Shown: positions 17,712 through 25,784 of the stretch, piece after piece
Layout: the number at the start of each line of letters is the position of its first letter
How positions within the stretch are numbered: position 1 is the first letter of the stretch
Source: CAIUGU01 sp963819685
GTDB lineage: Bacteria > Pseudomonadota > Gammaproteobacteria > Steroidobacterales > Steroidobacteraceae
Assembly (NCBI GenBank): GCA_963819685.1
Contig: CAWFXI010000003.1
Span: 372,001-436,000 of the forward strand
Reading direction: 5' to 3'
DNA length: 64,000 nucleotides
Notes under the pieces: generated by a model
Database searches by the model: none
What the model was told of the DNA's origin: nothing
What the model saw: the letters and a program-made list of their open reading frames with translations, nothing else
Translations under genes and position numbers: made by a program

Positions 17712-19175
17712 TCAGCCGGATGTACTCTTCAGCTCACCGTACCCCGCCAGCGCACGTTCCCGGCTCTGCCTGAAGTCGACTACCGGCAGTGGGTAGGTCT
17801 TGCCGAGTTCGATTCCCGACGATTGCAGGATGTCGGCGGGAGCCTCCCAGGGACGCGGCAGCCAGCGATCCGGGAGCCTCGCCAGTTCCGGTAGCCACCG
17901 CCGCAGGTAACGGCAGTCGGGGTCAAACCGTTCGCTCTGCAGCACGGGATTGAAAATGCGGTAGTAGGGGGCGGCATCTGCGCCGCAGCCCGCCGTCCAT
18001 TGCCAGCCCAGCGTGTTGTTGGCGAGATCCGCATCGACGAGCGTGTCCCAGAACCAGCGGGCCCCTTCCAGCCAGTGGGTGCGGAGATTCTTGACCAGCA
18101 GCGAAGCCACGATCATCCGCACGCGGTTGTGCATCCAGCCGGTTTCCCACAGTTCACGCATACCCGCATCGACGATGGGGTAGCCAGTCCGGCCGTGCTG
18201 CCAGGCCGCAAGCAGCGCAGGAGTGCGGTCCCAGCGATAGGCAGCAAACTTCGCGTCCAGCGGCGCCTCCGGCGTCGCAGGAAAATGGAACAGCAAGTGA
18301 TGGGCAAACTCGCGCCAGCCCAGTTCCCTGATGTACGCCTCCGCACCCGCTGCGGAACTCGCTTCGAGTTGAGCATGCGACAGGGCGGCGACGATTTGCC
18401 GCGGACTGATTTCGCCAAAGTGCAGGTGTGGCGACAGCCGCGAAGTGCCGACGAGATCCGGCCGGTTCCGGGTATCGCCATAGCGGCTGACGATGCTGTC
18501 GACCAGAACTTCAATTCGCGCAAACGCGCCGGCTTCTCCGGGATGCCACCTTTCCTTGAAGCCAGCATCCCAGCGAAGTCGCGGCAGCAGTCCGAGCTCT
18601 TCAACGGATGCCGATTTGACGCTGGACCCAGCGGTTTGGTTGAGGTCCGGTGCCGGCATCGGTGGAGCAATCTGGTCAAGGGACTTCAGGCAACGCTTCC
18701 AGAAGGGCGTAAACACCCGGTAGGGTTCGCCTTTGTCGGTGCGGATCTCCCACGGCTCAAACAGCAGAGCACCGTTGCAACTGTCGGCCGCAATTCCGTC
18801 CCGCCTCAAATCGGACTTGAGTCCCAAGTCACGGGCGATGACCGCCGGCTCGTACAGGCGATTCCACAACACGGTCGTTGCGCCGGTATCCCTGATCAAT
18901 GCACGCAGGGCAGCCAGCGTGGGTCCACGACGGACGACCAGTTGCTGCCCGACTGCGTCGAGATCTGCCTGCAGAGACTTCAGGCTGTGGTGCAGCCACC
19001 AGTTGCTGGCCGCACCCGGTTGCCACGGCGCCTCTTCCTCGGGTGCATGGATGTAGGCGAACACAAGCCGCTCGGCGCCTTCGCCAGCGAGCGCCAGGGC
19101 AGGGTTGTCGGTGAGCCTCAAGTCGCGACGCAGCCAGACGATGGCGGTGGTCGCGGATTTGCTTGCAGATTTCAA
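17712..19175 (-). CDS. phr: Deoxyribodipyrimidine photolyase / cryptochrome
   Basis: About 487 residues. The N-terminal antenna-binding domain starts IVWLRRDLRLTDNPAL. The C-terminal FAD domain has FGEISPRQI, GYPIVDAGMRELWETGWMHNRVRM and WQWTAGCGADAAPYYRIFNP, the flavin and lesion-binding motifs. It repairs UV-made pyrimidine dimers with blue light. I choose TTG 19175, because the frame further upstream runs through the htpX terminator hairpin. Its place 64 bases before the desaturase fits a light and singlet-oxygen defence operon. A cryptochrome role cannot be excluded. Confidence 0.88.
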   Translation of the reverse strand: MKSASKSATTAIVWLRRDLRLTDNPALALAGEGAERLVFAYIHAPEEEAPWQPGAASNWWLHHSLKSLQADLDAVGQQLVVRRGPTLAALRALIRDTGATTVLWNRLYEPAVIARDLGLKSDLRRDGIAADSCNGALLFEPWEIRTDKGEPYRVFTPFWKRCLKSLDQIAPPMPAPDLNQTAGSSVKSASVEELGLLPRLRWDAGFKERWHPGEAGAFARIEVLVDSIVSRYGDTRNRPDLVGTSRLSPHLHFGEISPRQIVAALSHAQLEASSAAGAEAYIRELGWREFAHHLLFHFPATPEAPLDAKFAAYRWDRTPALLAAWQHGRTGYPIVDAGMRELWETGWMHNRVRMIVASLLVKNLRTHWLEGARWFWDTLVDADLANNTLGWQWTAGCGADAAPYYRIFNPVLQSERFDPDCRYLRRWLPELARLPDRWLPRPWEAPADILQSSGIELGKTYPLPVVDFRQSRERALAGYGELKSTSG

Positions 19176-19189
19176 TGCTGGGCCTTGGG

Positions 19190-19226
19190 AAAAGCAGAAG
19201 GGGGACAGACTGCTCTGCCCCCCTTC
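19190..19226 (-). terminator. Rho-independent terminator of htpX
   Basis: Arms GAAGGGGGACAGA and TCTGCCCCCCTTC pair over 13 bases with one mismatch around a four-base loop. On the minus strand the hairpin is followed within a few bases by TTTT. It sits 55 bases after the htpX stop, so it ends htpX transcription and separates it from phr. Confidence 0.7.
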
Positions 19227-19280
19227 GCATTGGATCCGGCGTCGGGTTCGCGCCGCCTGCAATTTTCTTCAGAAAACCGC

Positions 19281-20159
19281 TTAGCCGTTCCTCAAGGCCG
19301 CGATCCGCTCCTCGAGAGGCGGGTGCGACATGAACAGCCGCTTGAGACCGCCGGCTCCGCCACCCGCGATTCCGAACGCCGACATCTGGTCGGGCAAGGC
19401 GGGCGCGTGGCGCTGTTGCAGCCGCTGTAATGCGCCAATCATGGATTCGCGCCCCGCGAGGGTTGCTCCGCCACGGTCGGCGCGGAACTCGCGCTGCCGC
19501 GAGAACCACATGACGATCATGCTGGCGAGGATGCCGAGCACCAGCTGCGCGACCAGCGAGGTGATGAAGAACGCAGGCCCGTGCCCCCGCTCTGTCTTGA
19601 AGACGACGCGATCGACGACGTAGCCCACGACACGCGACAGGAAGATCACGAACGTGTTCACGACACCCTGGATCAACGCCAGCGTGATCATGTCGCCGTT
19701 GGCGACGTGCGTGATCTCGTGTGCCAGCACGGCTTCCGCTTCGCGCTGTGACATGCCGTTCAGCAGCCCGGTGCTGACTGCGACCAGCGCACTGTTGCGC
19801 CTTGCGCCGGTGGCAAAGGCATTCATTTCCGGCGATTCAAAGACGCCGACTTCAGGCATGCCAATGCCAGCCTGCCCGGCCTGCTGCCGTACGGTATTGA
19901 CCAGCCAGCTTTCCGTGGCGGTGCTCGGCTGATCGATGACCCTGACGCCCATCATCCGCTTTGCCGTCCACTTGGACATGGCCAGCGAAATGAGCGAACC
20001 GGTGAAGCCGACCACCGCGGCAAACGCGAGCAGTGCGCCCATGTCCAGGCTGGTCCCCTGGGCATCCAGGATGCGGTCGATCCCGAGCAGCCGCAGAACG
20101 ACGCTCAGCACCACCAGGATGGCGATATTCGTGACCAGAAACAGGAAGATACGTTTCAT
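19281..20159 (-). CDS. htpX: Membrane zinc protease HtpX
   Basis: A 292-residue inner-membrane M48 metalloprotease involved in quality control of membrane proteins. Two N-terminal helices precede the catalytic domain; HEITH supplies the zinc ligands and catalytic glutamate, and the glutamate in REFRADRGGA is the third ligand. Two more helices follow the HEITH motif. The length equals that of E. coli HtpX. It ends at the hairpin at 19190-19226. Confidence 0.95.
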   Translation of the reverse strand: MKRIFLFLVTNIAILVVLSVVLRLLGIDRILDAQGTSLDMGALLAFAAVVGFTGSLISLAMSKWTAKRMMGVRVIDQPSTATESWLVNTVRQQAGQAGIGMPEVGVFESPEMNAFATGARRNSALVAVSTGLLNGMSQREAEAVLAHEITHVANGDMITLALIQGVVNTFVIFLSRVVGYVVDRVVFKTERGHGPAFFITSLVAQLVLGILASMIVMWFSRQREFRADRGGATLAGRESMIGALQRLQQRHAPALPDQMSAFGIAGGGAGGLKRLFMSHPPLEERIAALRNG

Positions 20160-20223
20160 CTATGAGGACCCTTTAACTCCGACGGGACCCATATTGGGCC
20201 GCGTGCAGCGGCGTTCAAGTTCC

Positions 20224-20553
20224 CTACTCCCGATCGTCGTACTCGTCATCGTCGTCGTCATCCAGATCGTCGTCATCGTCATCGTCCCAGTCGTCGTCTT
20301 CGTCATCCTCGTCGTCGAGGTCGTCATCCTCGTCATCGTCCGGCGGGACCGATCCCGACCAGCCTTCCGGCTGCGTGGTCTTCTCAAGGTCGAGCACATG
20401 CCACGTATCGAGATCGATTTCCTCGATATCGCCGTTCTCGTACTGGATCTTGACCAGCTCTTCGTCAGGATCGACGGCCAGCACCAGGAAGAGTTCCTCC
20501 TCGTCCAGGTCTTCGAACCACTGCCCGGCTACCGGATCGTAATCTCTGCCCAC
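20224..20553 (-). CDS. DUF6763 family acidic protein
   Basis: About 109 residues. The folded N-terminal part (VGQ-like start, GQWFEDLDEEELFLVLAVD, GDIEEIDLDTWHVLDLE) matches small DUF6763 proteins of Gammaproteobacteria. The last 40 residues are almost entirely Asp and Glu, encoded by a GTC/ATC-like triplet tract. GTG 20553 with GAGGT six bases upstream is the probable start; the open frame beyond it lacks similarity. The role is unknown; the acidic tail may bind cations or basic proteins. It precedes htpX by 64 bases. Confidence 0.75.
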   Translation of the reverse strand: MGRDYDPVAGQWFEDLDEEELFLVLAVDPDEELVKIQYENGDIEEIDLDTWHVLDLEKTTQPEGWSGSVPPDDDEDDDLDDEDDEDDDWDDDDDDDLDDDDDDEYDDRE

Positions 20554-20618
20554 AGCACACCTCGAAAAAAGCGGTTCGACACCGCGACTGGCCCCAAAAC
20601 TTTCAGGCGCGAATATTA

Positions 20619-20651
20619 GCAGGCGGATGCAATTCAATTGCAATAGCCTGC
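20619..20651. promoter_or_regulatory. Two-tier dyad, operator or hairpin candidate
   Basis: Inner arms TGCAATT and AATTGCA flank one base, and outer arms GCAGGC and GCCTGC flank three-base bulges on each side. The dyad lies between the divergent starts of the DUF6763 gene (20553) and the acyl-CoA dehydrogenase gene (20730). It suits binding of a dimeric regulator, such as a TetR-type fatty-acid repressor, but the regulator is not visible here. Confidence 0.45.
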
Positions 20652-20729
20652 GGACAAGAGGTCCATTGCGATCTGCTAGACTCGGAGCACCTTAACAGTG
20701 CTCATGCCGGTGCGTCCGGCCAATGCAAA

Positions 20730-22526
20730 ATGCACGCCTATAAAGCCCCATTGCGTGATATGCGCTTCGTCATCCACGAAGTCCTTGAGCTTGGCGCTCA
20801 TTACCGTGCGCTCGGCCGTGAGGATGTCACGCCGGATCTGCTCGACAGCATCATGGAAGAGGGCGCCCGCTACGCCGAGGAAGTGCTGGCTCCCACCAAC
20901 CTGCCGGGGGATGCCGAGGGTGTGCATTTCGAAAACGGTGTGGTACGCACTCCGGCGGGCTTTCGCGAGGCATACGCCACCTTCTGCAGCGACGGCTGGG
21001 TCAGCATGACTGCACCCACCGCTTACGGTGGTCAGGGATTGCCGGAAAGCGCGCAACTGCCGTTCGCCGAGATGTTGTGCTCGGCGAACCTCGCCTGGCG
21101 TGTGTATTCCGGCCTGATCGAAAGCGCCATTCTCGCCCTCGACACGCATGCCAGCGATGAGTTGAAGGCGCTGTACCTGCCGCAGTTATCCACAGGAAAC
21201 TGGGCAGGAACGATGTGCCTGACCGAGCCCCACTGCGGTACGGACCTTGGGCTCTTGCGGACAAGAGCCGAGCCGCAGACGGACGGCAGTTATCACCTTA
21301 CCGGCACCAAGATCTTCATCACCGGCGGGGAACAGGATTTCACCGAGAACATCGTGCATCTGGTCCTCGCCAAGCTGCCCGATGCGCCTGCCGGTTCCAA
21401 GGGCATCAGTCTGTTCCTCGTGCCAAAGTTTCTGCCCACTGCGGAGGGTCGTCCCGGACCCGGCAACGGCGTCCGCTGCGGTTCGGTGGAACACAAGATG
21501 GGAATCCGGGCATCGGCCACGTGCGTCATGCATTTCAGCGACGCGAAGGGTTGGCTGGTGGGTGGGCCGCACGCGGGCCTTGCCTGCATGTTCACGATGA
21601 TGAATCACGCTCGCCTCGGCGTTGGCGTCCAGGGGCTTGGACTCTCGGAGATGTCGTACCAGGGCGCACTTGCCTACGCGCGCGATCGACTGCAGGGCCG
21701 CTCGGCCACGGGACCGAAGCTTCCTGACAAAGCGGCCGATCCGCTGATCGTGCATGCGGACATCCGGCGCATGCTGCTGACGCAGAAGGCGCTGGTCGAG
21801 GGCAGCCGCATGCTGGCCTGCTTTGCCGGACAGCAGCTGGATATCGCCCACACCCACCCCGACGTCAAGGCACGGAGCGCGGCCAATGACCTGCTCGCGC
21901 TGTTGACGCCCATCGTGAAAGCGTTTCTGACGGACGCTGCGGTTGAAGTGACCAATCTCGGTGTGCAGATTCATGGAGGCCACGGCTATATTCATGAAAC
22001 CGGCATGGAACAGCTGGTGCGCGATGCGCGCATTGGCCCCCTGTACGAAGGCACCAACGGCATCCAGGCACTCGACCTGATCGGCCGCAAGGTACTCGGT
22101 AGCCGCGGTGAACTCGTCAGGCAGATGGCAGCATTCATCGTCGAATTCTGTGGCGCTCACGGCGAGAATTCGGAGCTGAAGCAGTACATCGCACCACTGG
22201 CAGCGATGGTTCGCGAGTGGGGTGATCTCACGCAGTTCGTTACCGCCGCAGCCAGCCGCAATGCCGACGAAGCGCCGGCTGCAGCCGTCGACTATCTGCA
22301 GTTCTCTGGGTACCTCTGCCTGGCCTGGTGCTGGGCAAGGATGGCGGCGACAGCCCAGGCTCGACTGGCCGGCTCGGCGGGCGAAGCAGACTTTTATCGG
22401 GCCAAGCTCACGACAGCAACGTTCTTCTTCGAGCGCCTGTTGCCTCGTGCGCGCTCGCATGCAGAGGCACTGCGCAGCGGCGCTGGCACCCTGATGAAGC
22501 TGGACGCAGCGCACTTCGCCTTCTAG
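20730..22526 (+). CDS. Acyl-CoA dehydrogenase (DmdC-like, long form)
   Basis: A 598-residue flavoenzyme of the long acyl-CoA dehydrogenase type with an N-terminal extension (MHAYKAPLRDMRFVIHEV) and a C-terminal acyl-CoA-dehydrogenase C domain, as in 3-methylmercaptopropionyl-CoA dehydrogenases. Motifs: MCLTEPHCGTDLG, TGTKIFITGGEQDFTENI and the catalytic-base region GMEQLVRDARIGPLYEGTNGIQALDL. It forms the trans-2 double bond in an acyl-CoA and passes electrons to ETF. The natural substrate cannot be told. It is followed after eight bases by proB, an unusual pairing. Confidence 0.88.
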   Translation: MHAYKAPLRDMRFVIHEVLELGAHYRALGREDVTPDLLDSIMEEGARYAEEVLAPTNLPGDAEGVHFENGVVRTPAGFREAYATFCSDGWVSMTAPTAYGGQGLPESAQLPFAEMLCSANLAWRVYSGLIESAILALDTHASDELKALYLPQLSTGNWAGTMCLTEPHCGTDLGLLRTRAEPQTDGSYHLTGTKIFITGGEQDFTENIVHLVLAKLPDAPAGSKGISLFLVPKFLPTAEGRPGPGNGVRCGSVEHKMGIRASATCVMHFSDAKGWLVGGPHAGLACMFTMMNHARLGVGVQGLGLSEMSYQGALAYARDRLQGRSATGPKLPDKAADPLIVHADIRRMLLTQKALVEGSRMLACFAGQQLDIAHTHPDVKARSAANDLLALLTPIVKAFLTDAAVEVTNLGVQIHGGHGYIHETGMEQLVRDARIGPLYEGTNGIQALDLIGRKVLGSRGELVRQMAAFIVEFCGAHGENSELKQYIAPLAAMVREWGDLTQFVTAAASRNADEAPAAAVDYLQFSGYLCLAWCWARMAATAQARLAGSAGEADFYRAKLTTATFFFERLLPRARSHAEALRSGAGTLMKLDAAHFAF

Positions 22527-22534
22527 GGAACCTC

Positions 22535-23677
22535 ATGCCACGCGAACGCAAGGTGGTCGCGCGCCCGCTGGTGCAGGCACGTCGCATCGTCGTCAAGATC
22601 GGCTCGGCCTTGCTGGTGGAGCAGGCAACAGGGCGCCTGAACCGTGCCTGGCTTGAAACGCTGGCCGCCGACATCGCGAGGTTGCGGGCCCGCGGACAGG
22701 AAGTACTGCTGGTTTCATCCGGTGCGATTGCGCTCGGTCGTCGGCATCTGGGGCTGGAACCGGGCAAGCTCAGGCTCGAGGAGAGTCAGGCGGCAGCGGC
22801 GGTCGGCCAGATTCGCCTCGCACACGCCTGGAAGGAAGTGCTCGACGAGCACGAACTGACCGTTGCCCAGATTCTGCTGACTTTTGGCGATACGGAAGAG
22901 CGGCGCCGGTATCTCAATGGGCGCAATACGCTGGCGGCGCTGCTCAGGCTGGGCGCGATTCCGCTCATCAATGAAAACGATACGGTGGCCACGGCCGAAA
23001 TCCGCTACGGCGATAACGATCGGCTCGCAGCGCGGGTCGCACAGATGATCAGTGCCGATTGCCTGGTCCTGCTCTCCGATGTGGACGGGTTGTATACAGC
23101 CGACCCCTCGCTCGATCCCAAGGCCCGGTTCATCGCGGAGGTCAAAGGGATCACACCCGAGATCGAACGCATGGCGGGCGGAACCTCTTCTGCAGTGGGC
23201 TCCGGCGGCATGGCCACCAAGATCGCTGCTGCCAGGATCGCGGTCGCGGCGGGGTGTCACATGTGTGTCGCGCTCGGGCGCGAGTTGCATCCCCTGAAGC
23301 GGATTGAAACGGGTGCACGCTGCAGCTGGTTCTTTCCGGCGGCCAATCCAGGGACCGTGCGCAAGCAATGGATCGCGGGGTCGTTGAAGCCCGCGGGTGA
23401 GCTGCATGTCGATGCCGGTGCCGCGGCAGCGTTGAAGCGCGGCAAGAGTCTGCTGCCTGCGGGAGTCACGCGGGTGGTCGGGAAGTTCGAGCGTGGCGAT
23501 GCGCTGCTTGTCCGCAATCCGGAAGGCAGCGAGATCGCCCGGGGATTATCCGCGTATTCGAGCAGCGACGCGGAGCAGCTGTGCGGCCGCAAGTCGAACG
23601 AGATCGAAAGCCTGCTCGGCTTTCGCGGCCGCGACGAGATCATTCACCGCGACGATCTGGTCGTCACCGGATCATGA
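22535..23677 (+). CDS. proB: Glutamate 5-kinase
   Basis: A 380-residue enzyme that phosphorylates glutamate in the first step of proline synthesis. The amino-acid-kinase domain covers about residues 15-265 (IVVKIGSALLVE, VSSGAIALGRRHLGL, INENDTVATAEIRYGDND, GSGGMATKIAAARIAV) and a PUA domain fills the C-terminus. ATG 22535 follows the previous stop by eight bases; longer frames upstream are inside the dehydrogenase gene. The next pathway gene, proA, is 2 kb downstream on the same strand. Confidence 0.95.
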   Translation: MPRERKVVARPLVQARRIVVKIGSALLVEQATGRLNRAWLETLAADIARLRARGQEVLLVSSGAIALGRRHLGLEPGKLRLEESQAAAAVGQIRLAHAWKEVLDEHELTVAQILLTFGDTEERRRYLNGRNTLAALLRLGAIPLINENDTVATAEIRYGDNDRLAARVAQMISADCLVLLSDVDGLYTADPSLDPKARFIAEVKGITPEIERMAGGTSSAVGSGGMATKIAAARIAVAAGCHMCVALGRELHPLKRIETGARCSWFFPAANPGTVRKQWIAGSLKPAGELHVDAGAAAALKRGKSLLPAGVTRVVGKFERGDALLVRNPEGSEIARGLSAYSSSDAEQLCGRKSNEIESLLGFRGRDEIIHRDDLVVTGS

Positions 23678-23687
23678 GTTCCCGGGA

Positions 23688-24044
23688 CTAGTCGGGCAGG
23701 CGTGAAACACCGCAGTCGGGCGGTTTGATCGACCACCGAACCGCCCGCGCCCCGTCGCTGGTGGTCAGTTGCTGTGTCAATTCGACCTTGTGGCCGGCCC
23801 CGCACAACAGGTCCGCAACATCCAGCGAGCGCATGAACACGACGCGCATCGCATCAGCCGTCCCGGCCTTGATCGTCACCTGATAGCCGCCGGCCCTGGG
23901 TCTGGACGTCGTGCATTCGGTGTCCACAAAGCGCTCCTGCATGGCTGCGCAGGCGGCGAGGGCCGAGGTGACTGGATCAGTAGTCTGCGGCTCGGCGGCC
24001 TGTGCAGTAACCACGACGATCGATAGCAATAAATAGCGCAGCAT
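23688..24044 (-). CDS. Secreted protein of unknown function
   Basis: A 118-residue protein with a signal peptide (MLRYLLLSIVVVTAQAAE) and two to four cysteines in the mature part (ACAAMQERFVDTEC, DLLCGAG, PPDCG) that may form disulfides. The pattern is a short periplasmic domain with no motif I recognise. ATG 24044 is chosen because it opens the signal peptide; the open frame reaches further upstream without similarity. It converges with proB. Confidence 0.6.
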   Translation of the reverse strand: MLRYLLLSIVVVTAQAAEPQTTDPVTSALAACAAMQERFVDTECTTSRPRAGGYQVTIKAGTADAMRVVFMRSLDVADLLCGAGHKVELTQQLTTSDGARAVRWSIKPPDCGVSRLPD

Positions 24045-24387
24045 CAAGTAAAGCGACCGCTGGGAATACAGGAAGATCGAGTATGGCACAACGCCGACAG
24101 ACATCTGTCGCTGCAACCAGACACCATCTGTGCTGGTGATTCGCGCCCGCGCCCGCGCAAGAGCGCAAATAATTTGCGACATTCACACCCTGGCATTTTC
24201 ATACGGGAAGTAAAGAGTCGCGCAAAGGTGACTGAAATTCCTGGGCGTCGGCGGCAACGTAAAATTTTTCACGATGTCGGCAACTAAAGACATTTGCGAG
24301 CATTGCCACGCAATGTTAACTGCGCGCCGTTTCAGAGATTCGTGCCCGGAACCCTAAATCCGGATTTGCCTGGAGAATTTTAGCGAC
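24045..24387. other. Non-coding region between divergent genes
   Basis: About 340 bases with no convincing gene. It must hold promoters for the minus-strand secreted protein and the plus-strand Ig-repeat gene. A short motif GTCGGCAAC/GTCGGCGGCAAC appears twice near 24250 and 24273. I tested it by eye for a cyclic-di-GMP riboswitch and saw no convincing core. Confidence 0.4.
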
Positions 24388-25614
24388 ATGCATCTTCACA
24401 CGCCTGCGCCGCGCGCGTTCTGCTCCCGCTTTCTGTCCATATTCGCAGTTCGTTTTTATTGTTTCCTGGGTAGTGGCTGAACCTGCTTTGGCCGCTGGGC
24501 AATGGCCAGTCATCACAGGCATACCCGCGACGACCGCGACGGTGGGAAAGCTGTATTCATTTCTGCCAAAGGCGACGGACAAGGACGGGGATCGCTCGTC
24601 TTCCGTATTGTGAACCAGCCTTCGTGGATGACGTTCAATAGCAGTACAGGCTTGTTGAGTGGCACACCTTCGAGCGCGAACGTCGGTACCTACTCGAACA
24701 TCACCATCAAGGTGAATGACGGCAGCATGACGGCGTTTCTGCCGGCATTTTCCATTACGGTTGCTGCGAGTTCCGCAAACAAGGCACCGGTGATCTCCGG
24801 TGTGCCGGCGATCAACGCCACCGCAGGCGTCGCTTATTCATTTCAGCCCACGGCATCGGATCCAGAGGGGAAGGCCCTCGCGTTTACCATAACCAACAAG
24901 CCATCGTGGGCTTCGTTCAGCTCAACAACCGGTCGCCTGAGCGGAACTCCCGCTACCGCGAATGTGGCGACGTATTCCAGTATTCAGATCAAGGTGAGCG
25001 ACGGCAGCCTGACAGCTTCATTGCCGGCATTCTCGATCACAGTGAAAGCAGCTACCAGTACCAGCAACCGAGCACCGGTCATCTCAGGCACACCGGCAAC
25101 CACCGCAGCACCGGGCACTGCCTATTCATTCCAGCCGGTTGCGTCGGACGCGGACGGCAACACGCTCGGCTTTACCATTCAGAACCGACCAACCTGGGCA
25201 ACCTTCAGCACGACTACCGGCAAGCTGTCAGGAACACCTGCTTCCACCAACGTCGGCACGTACTCGGGCATCACCATTGCGGTGAGCGACGGCAAGGCGA
25301 CGGTGTCGCTCCCTGCCTTTGCGATTGCAGTGGCGAATCCGCCGGCGGTCAGCAGCCGCGCAGCGACGCTGTCCTGGTATCCACCGAACACGAACACGGA
25401 CGGAACGCCGCTGTTGAACCTTGCGGGCTATCGGATCTACTACGGAACGAACTCAGCTTCACTGAGTTCGACCATTACTCTGACCAATGCGAGTCTGACC
25501 ACCTACATCATCGAGAATCTGAGTGCCGGCACCTGGTACTTCTCTATTGCGGCACGCACCACCACCGGAGCGGAAAGCGCCCGATCAGCACTCGCGTCAA
25601 AGATCATCAGGTGA
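24388..25614 (+). CDS. Surface protein with three Ig-like repeats and a fibronectin-III domain
   Basis: Three repeats of about 95 residues (pattern PVISG.PATTA..G..YSFQP.ASD.....L.FTI.N.P.W..F...TG.LSGTP) make putative Ig (He_PIG/cadherin-like) domains. A final FN3-like domain follows (SRAATLSWYPPNTNTDGTPLLNLAGYRIYYG). Likely exported and adhesive or scaffold-like. From 24502 the frame is open, but the first repeat is partly in another frame: restoring one C near 24594 gives KATDKDGDRLVFRIVNQP. ATG 24388 starts a hydrophobic leader, so two compensating indels hide the real N-terminus. The gene lies between proB and proA. Confidence 0.65.
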
Positions 25615-25784
25615 ACCGGGATAAGGTGTCTCGAGCCATTCGTCACCCGGCAACGCCTATCATCGGCCAGGCATAGGGTCGGTCGCCCCGGCGGGAACCC
25701 GCAGGGCCGGGACCGGCAGCTACCAGCGCGTCAGTGACGAAGAGTGCCGGAAGCCGGCAGGGTGCTGGTAGAATCCCGCCATTC

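Noticed and set aside
18000..19430. Long plus-strand frame opposite photolyase and htpX
   Set aside because: Shadow of high-GC coding sequence; both minus-strand genes have full catalytic motifs.
20569..20605. GGTTCGA stretch suggesting a tRNA T-arm
   Set aside because: No acceptor, D or anticodon stems surround it, and it lies at the start of the DUF6763 gene.
21186..22514. Long minus-strand frame opposite the acyl-CoA dehydrogenase
   Set aside because: Antisense shadow; no recognisable domain or ribosome site.
24200..24380. Possible cyclic-di-GMP riboswitch ahead of the Ig-repeat gene
   Set aside because: CGCAAAG-like bases occur, but the paired stems and the receptor sequence of the GEMM class could not be found by eye.
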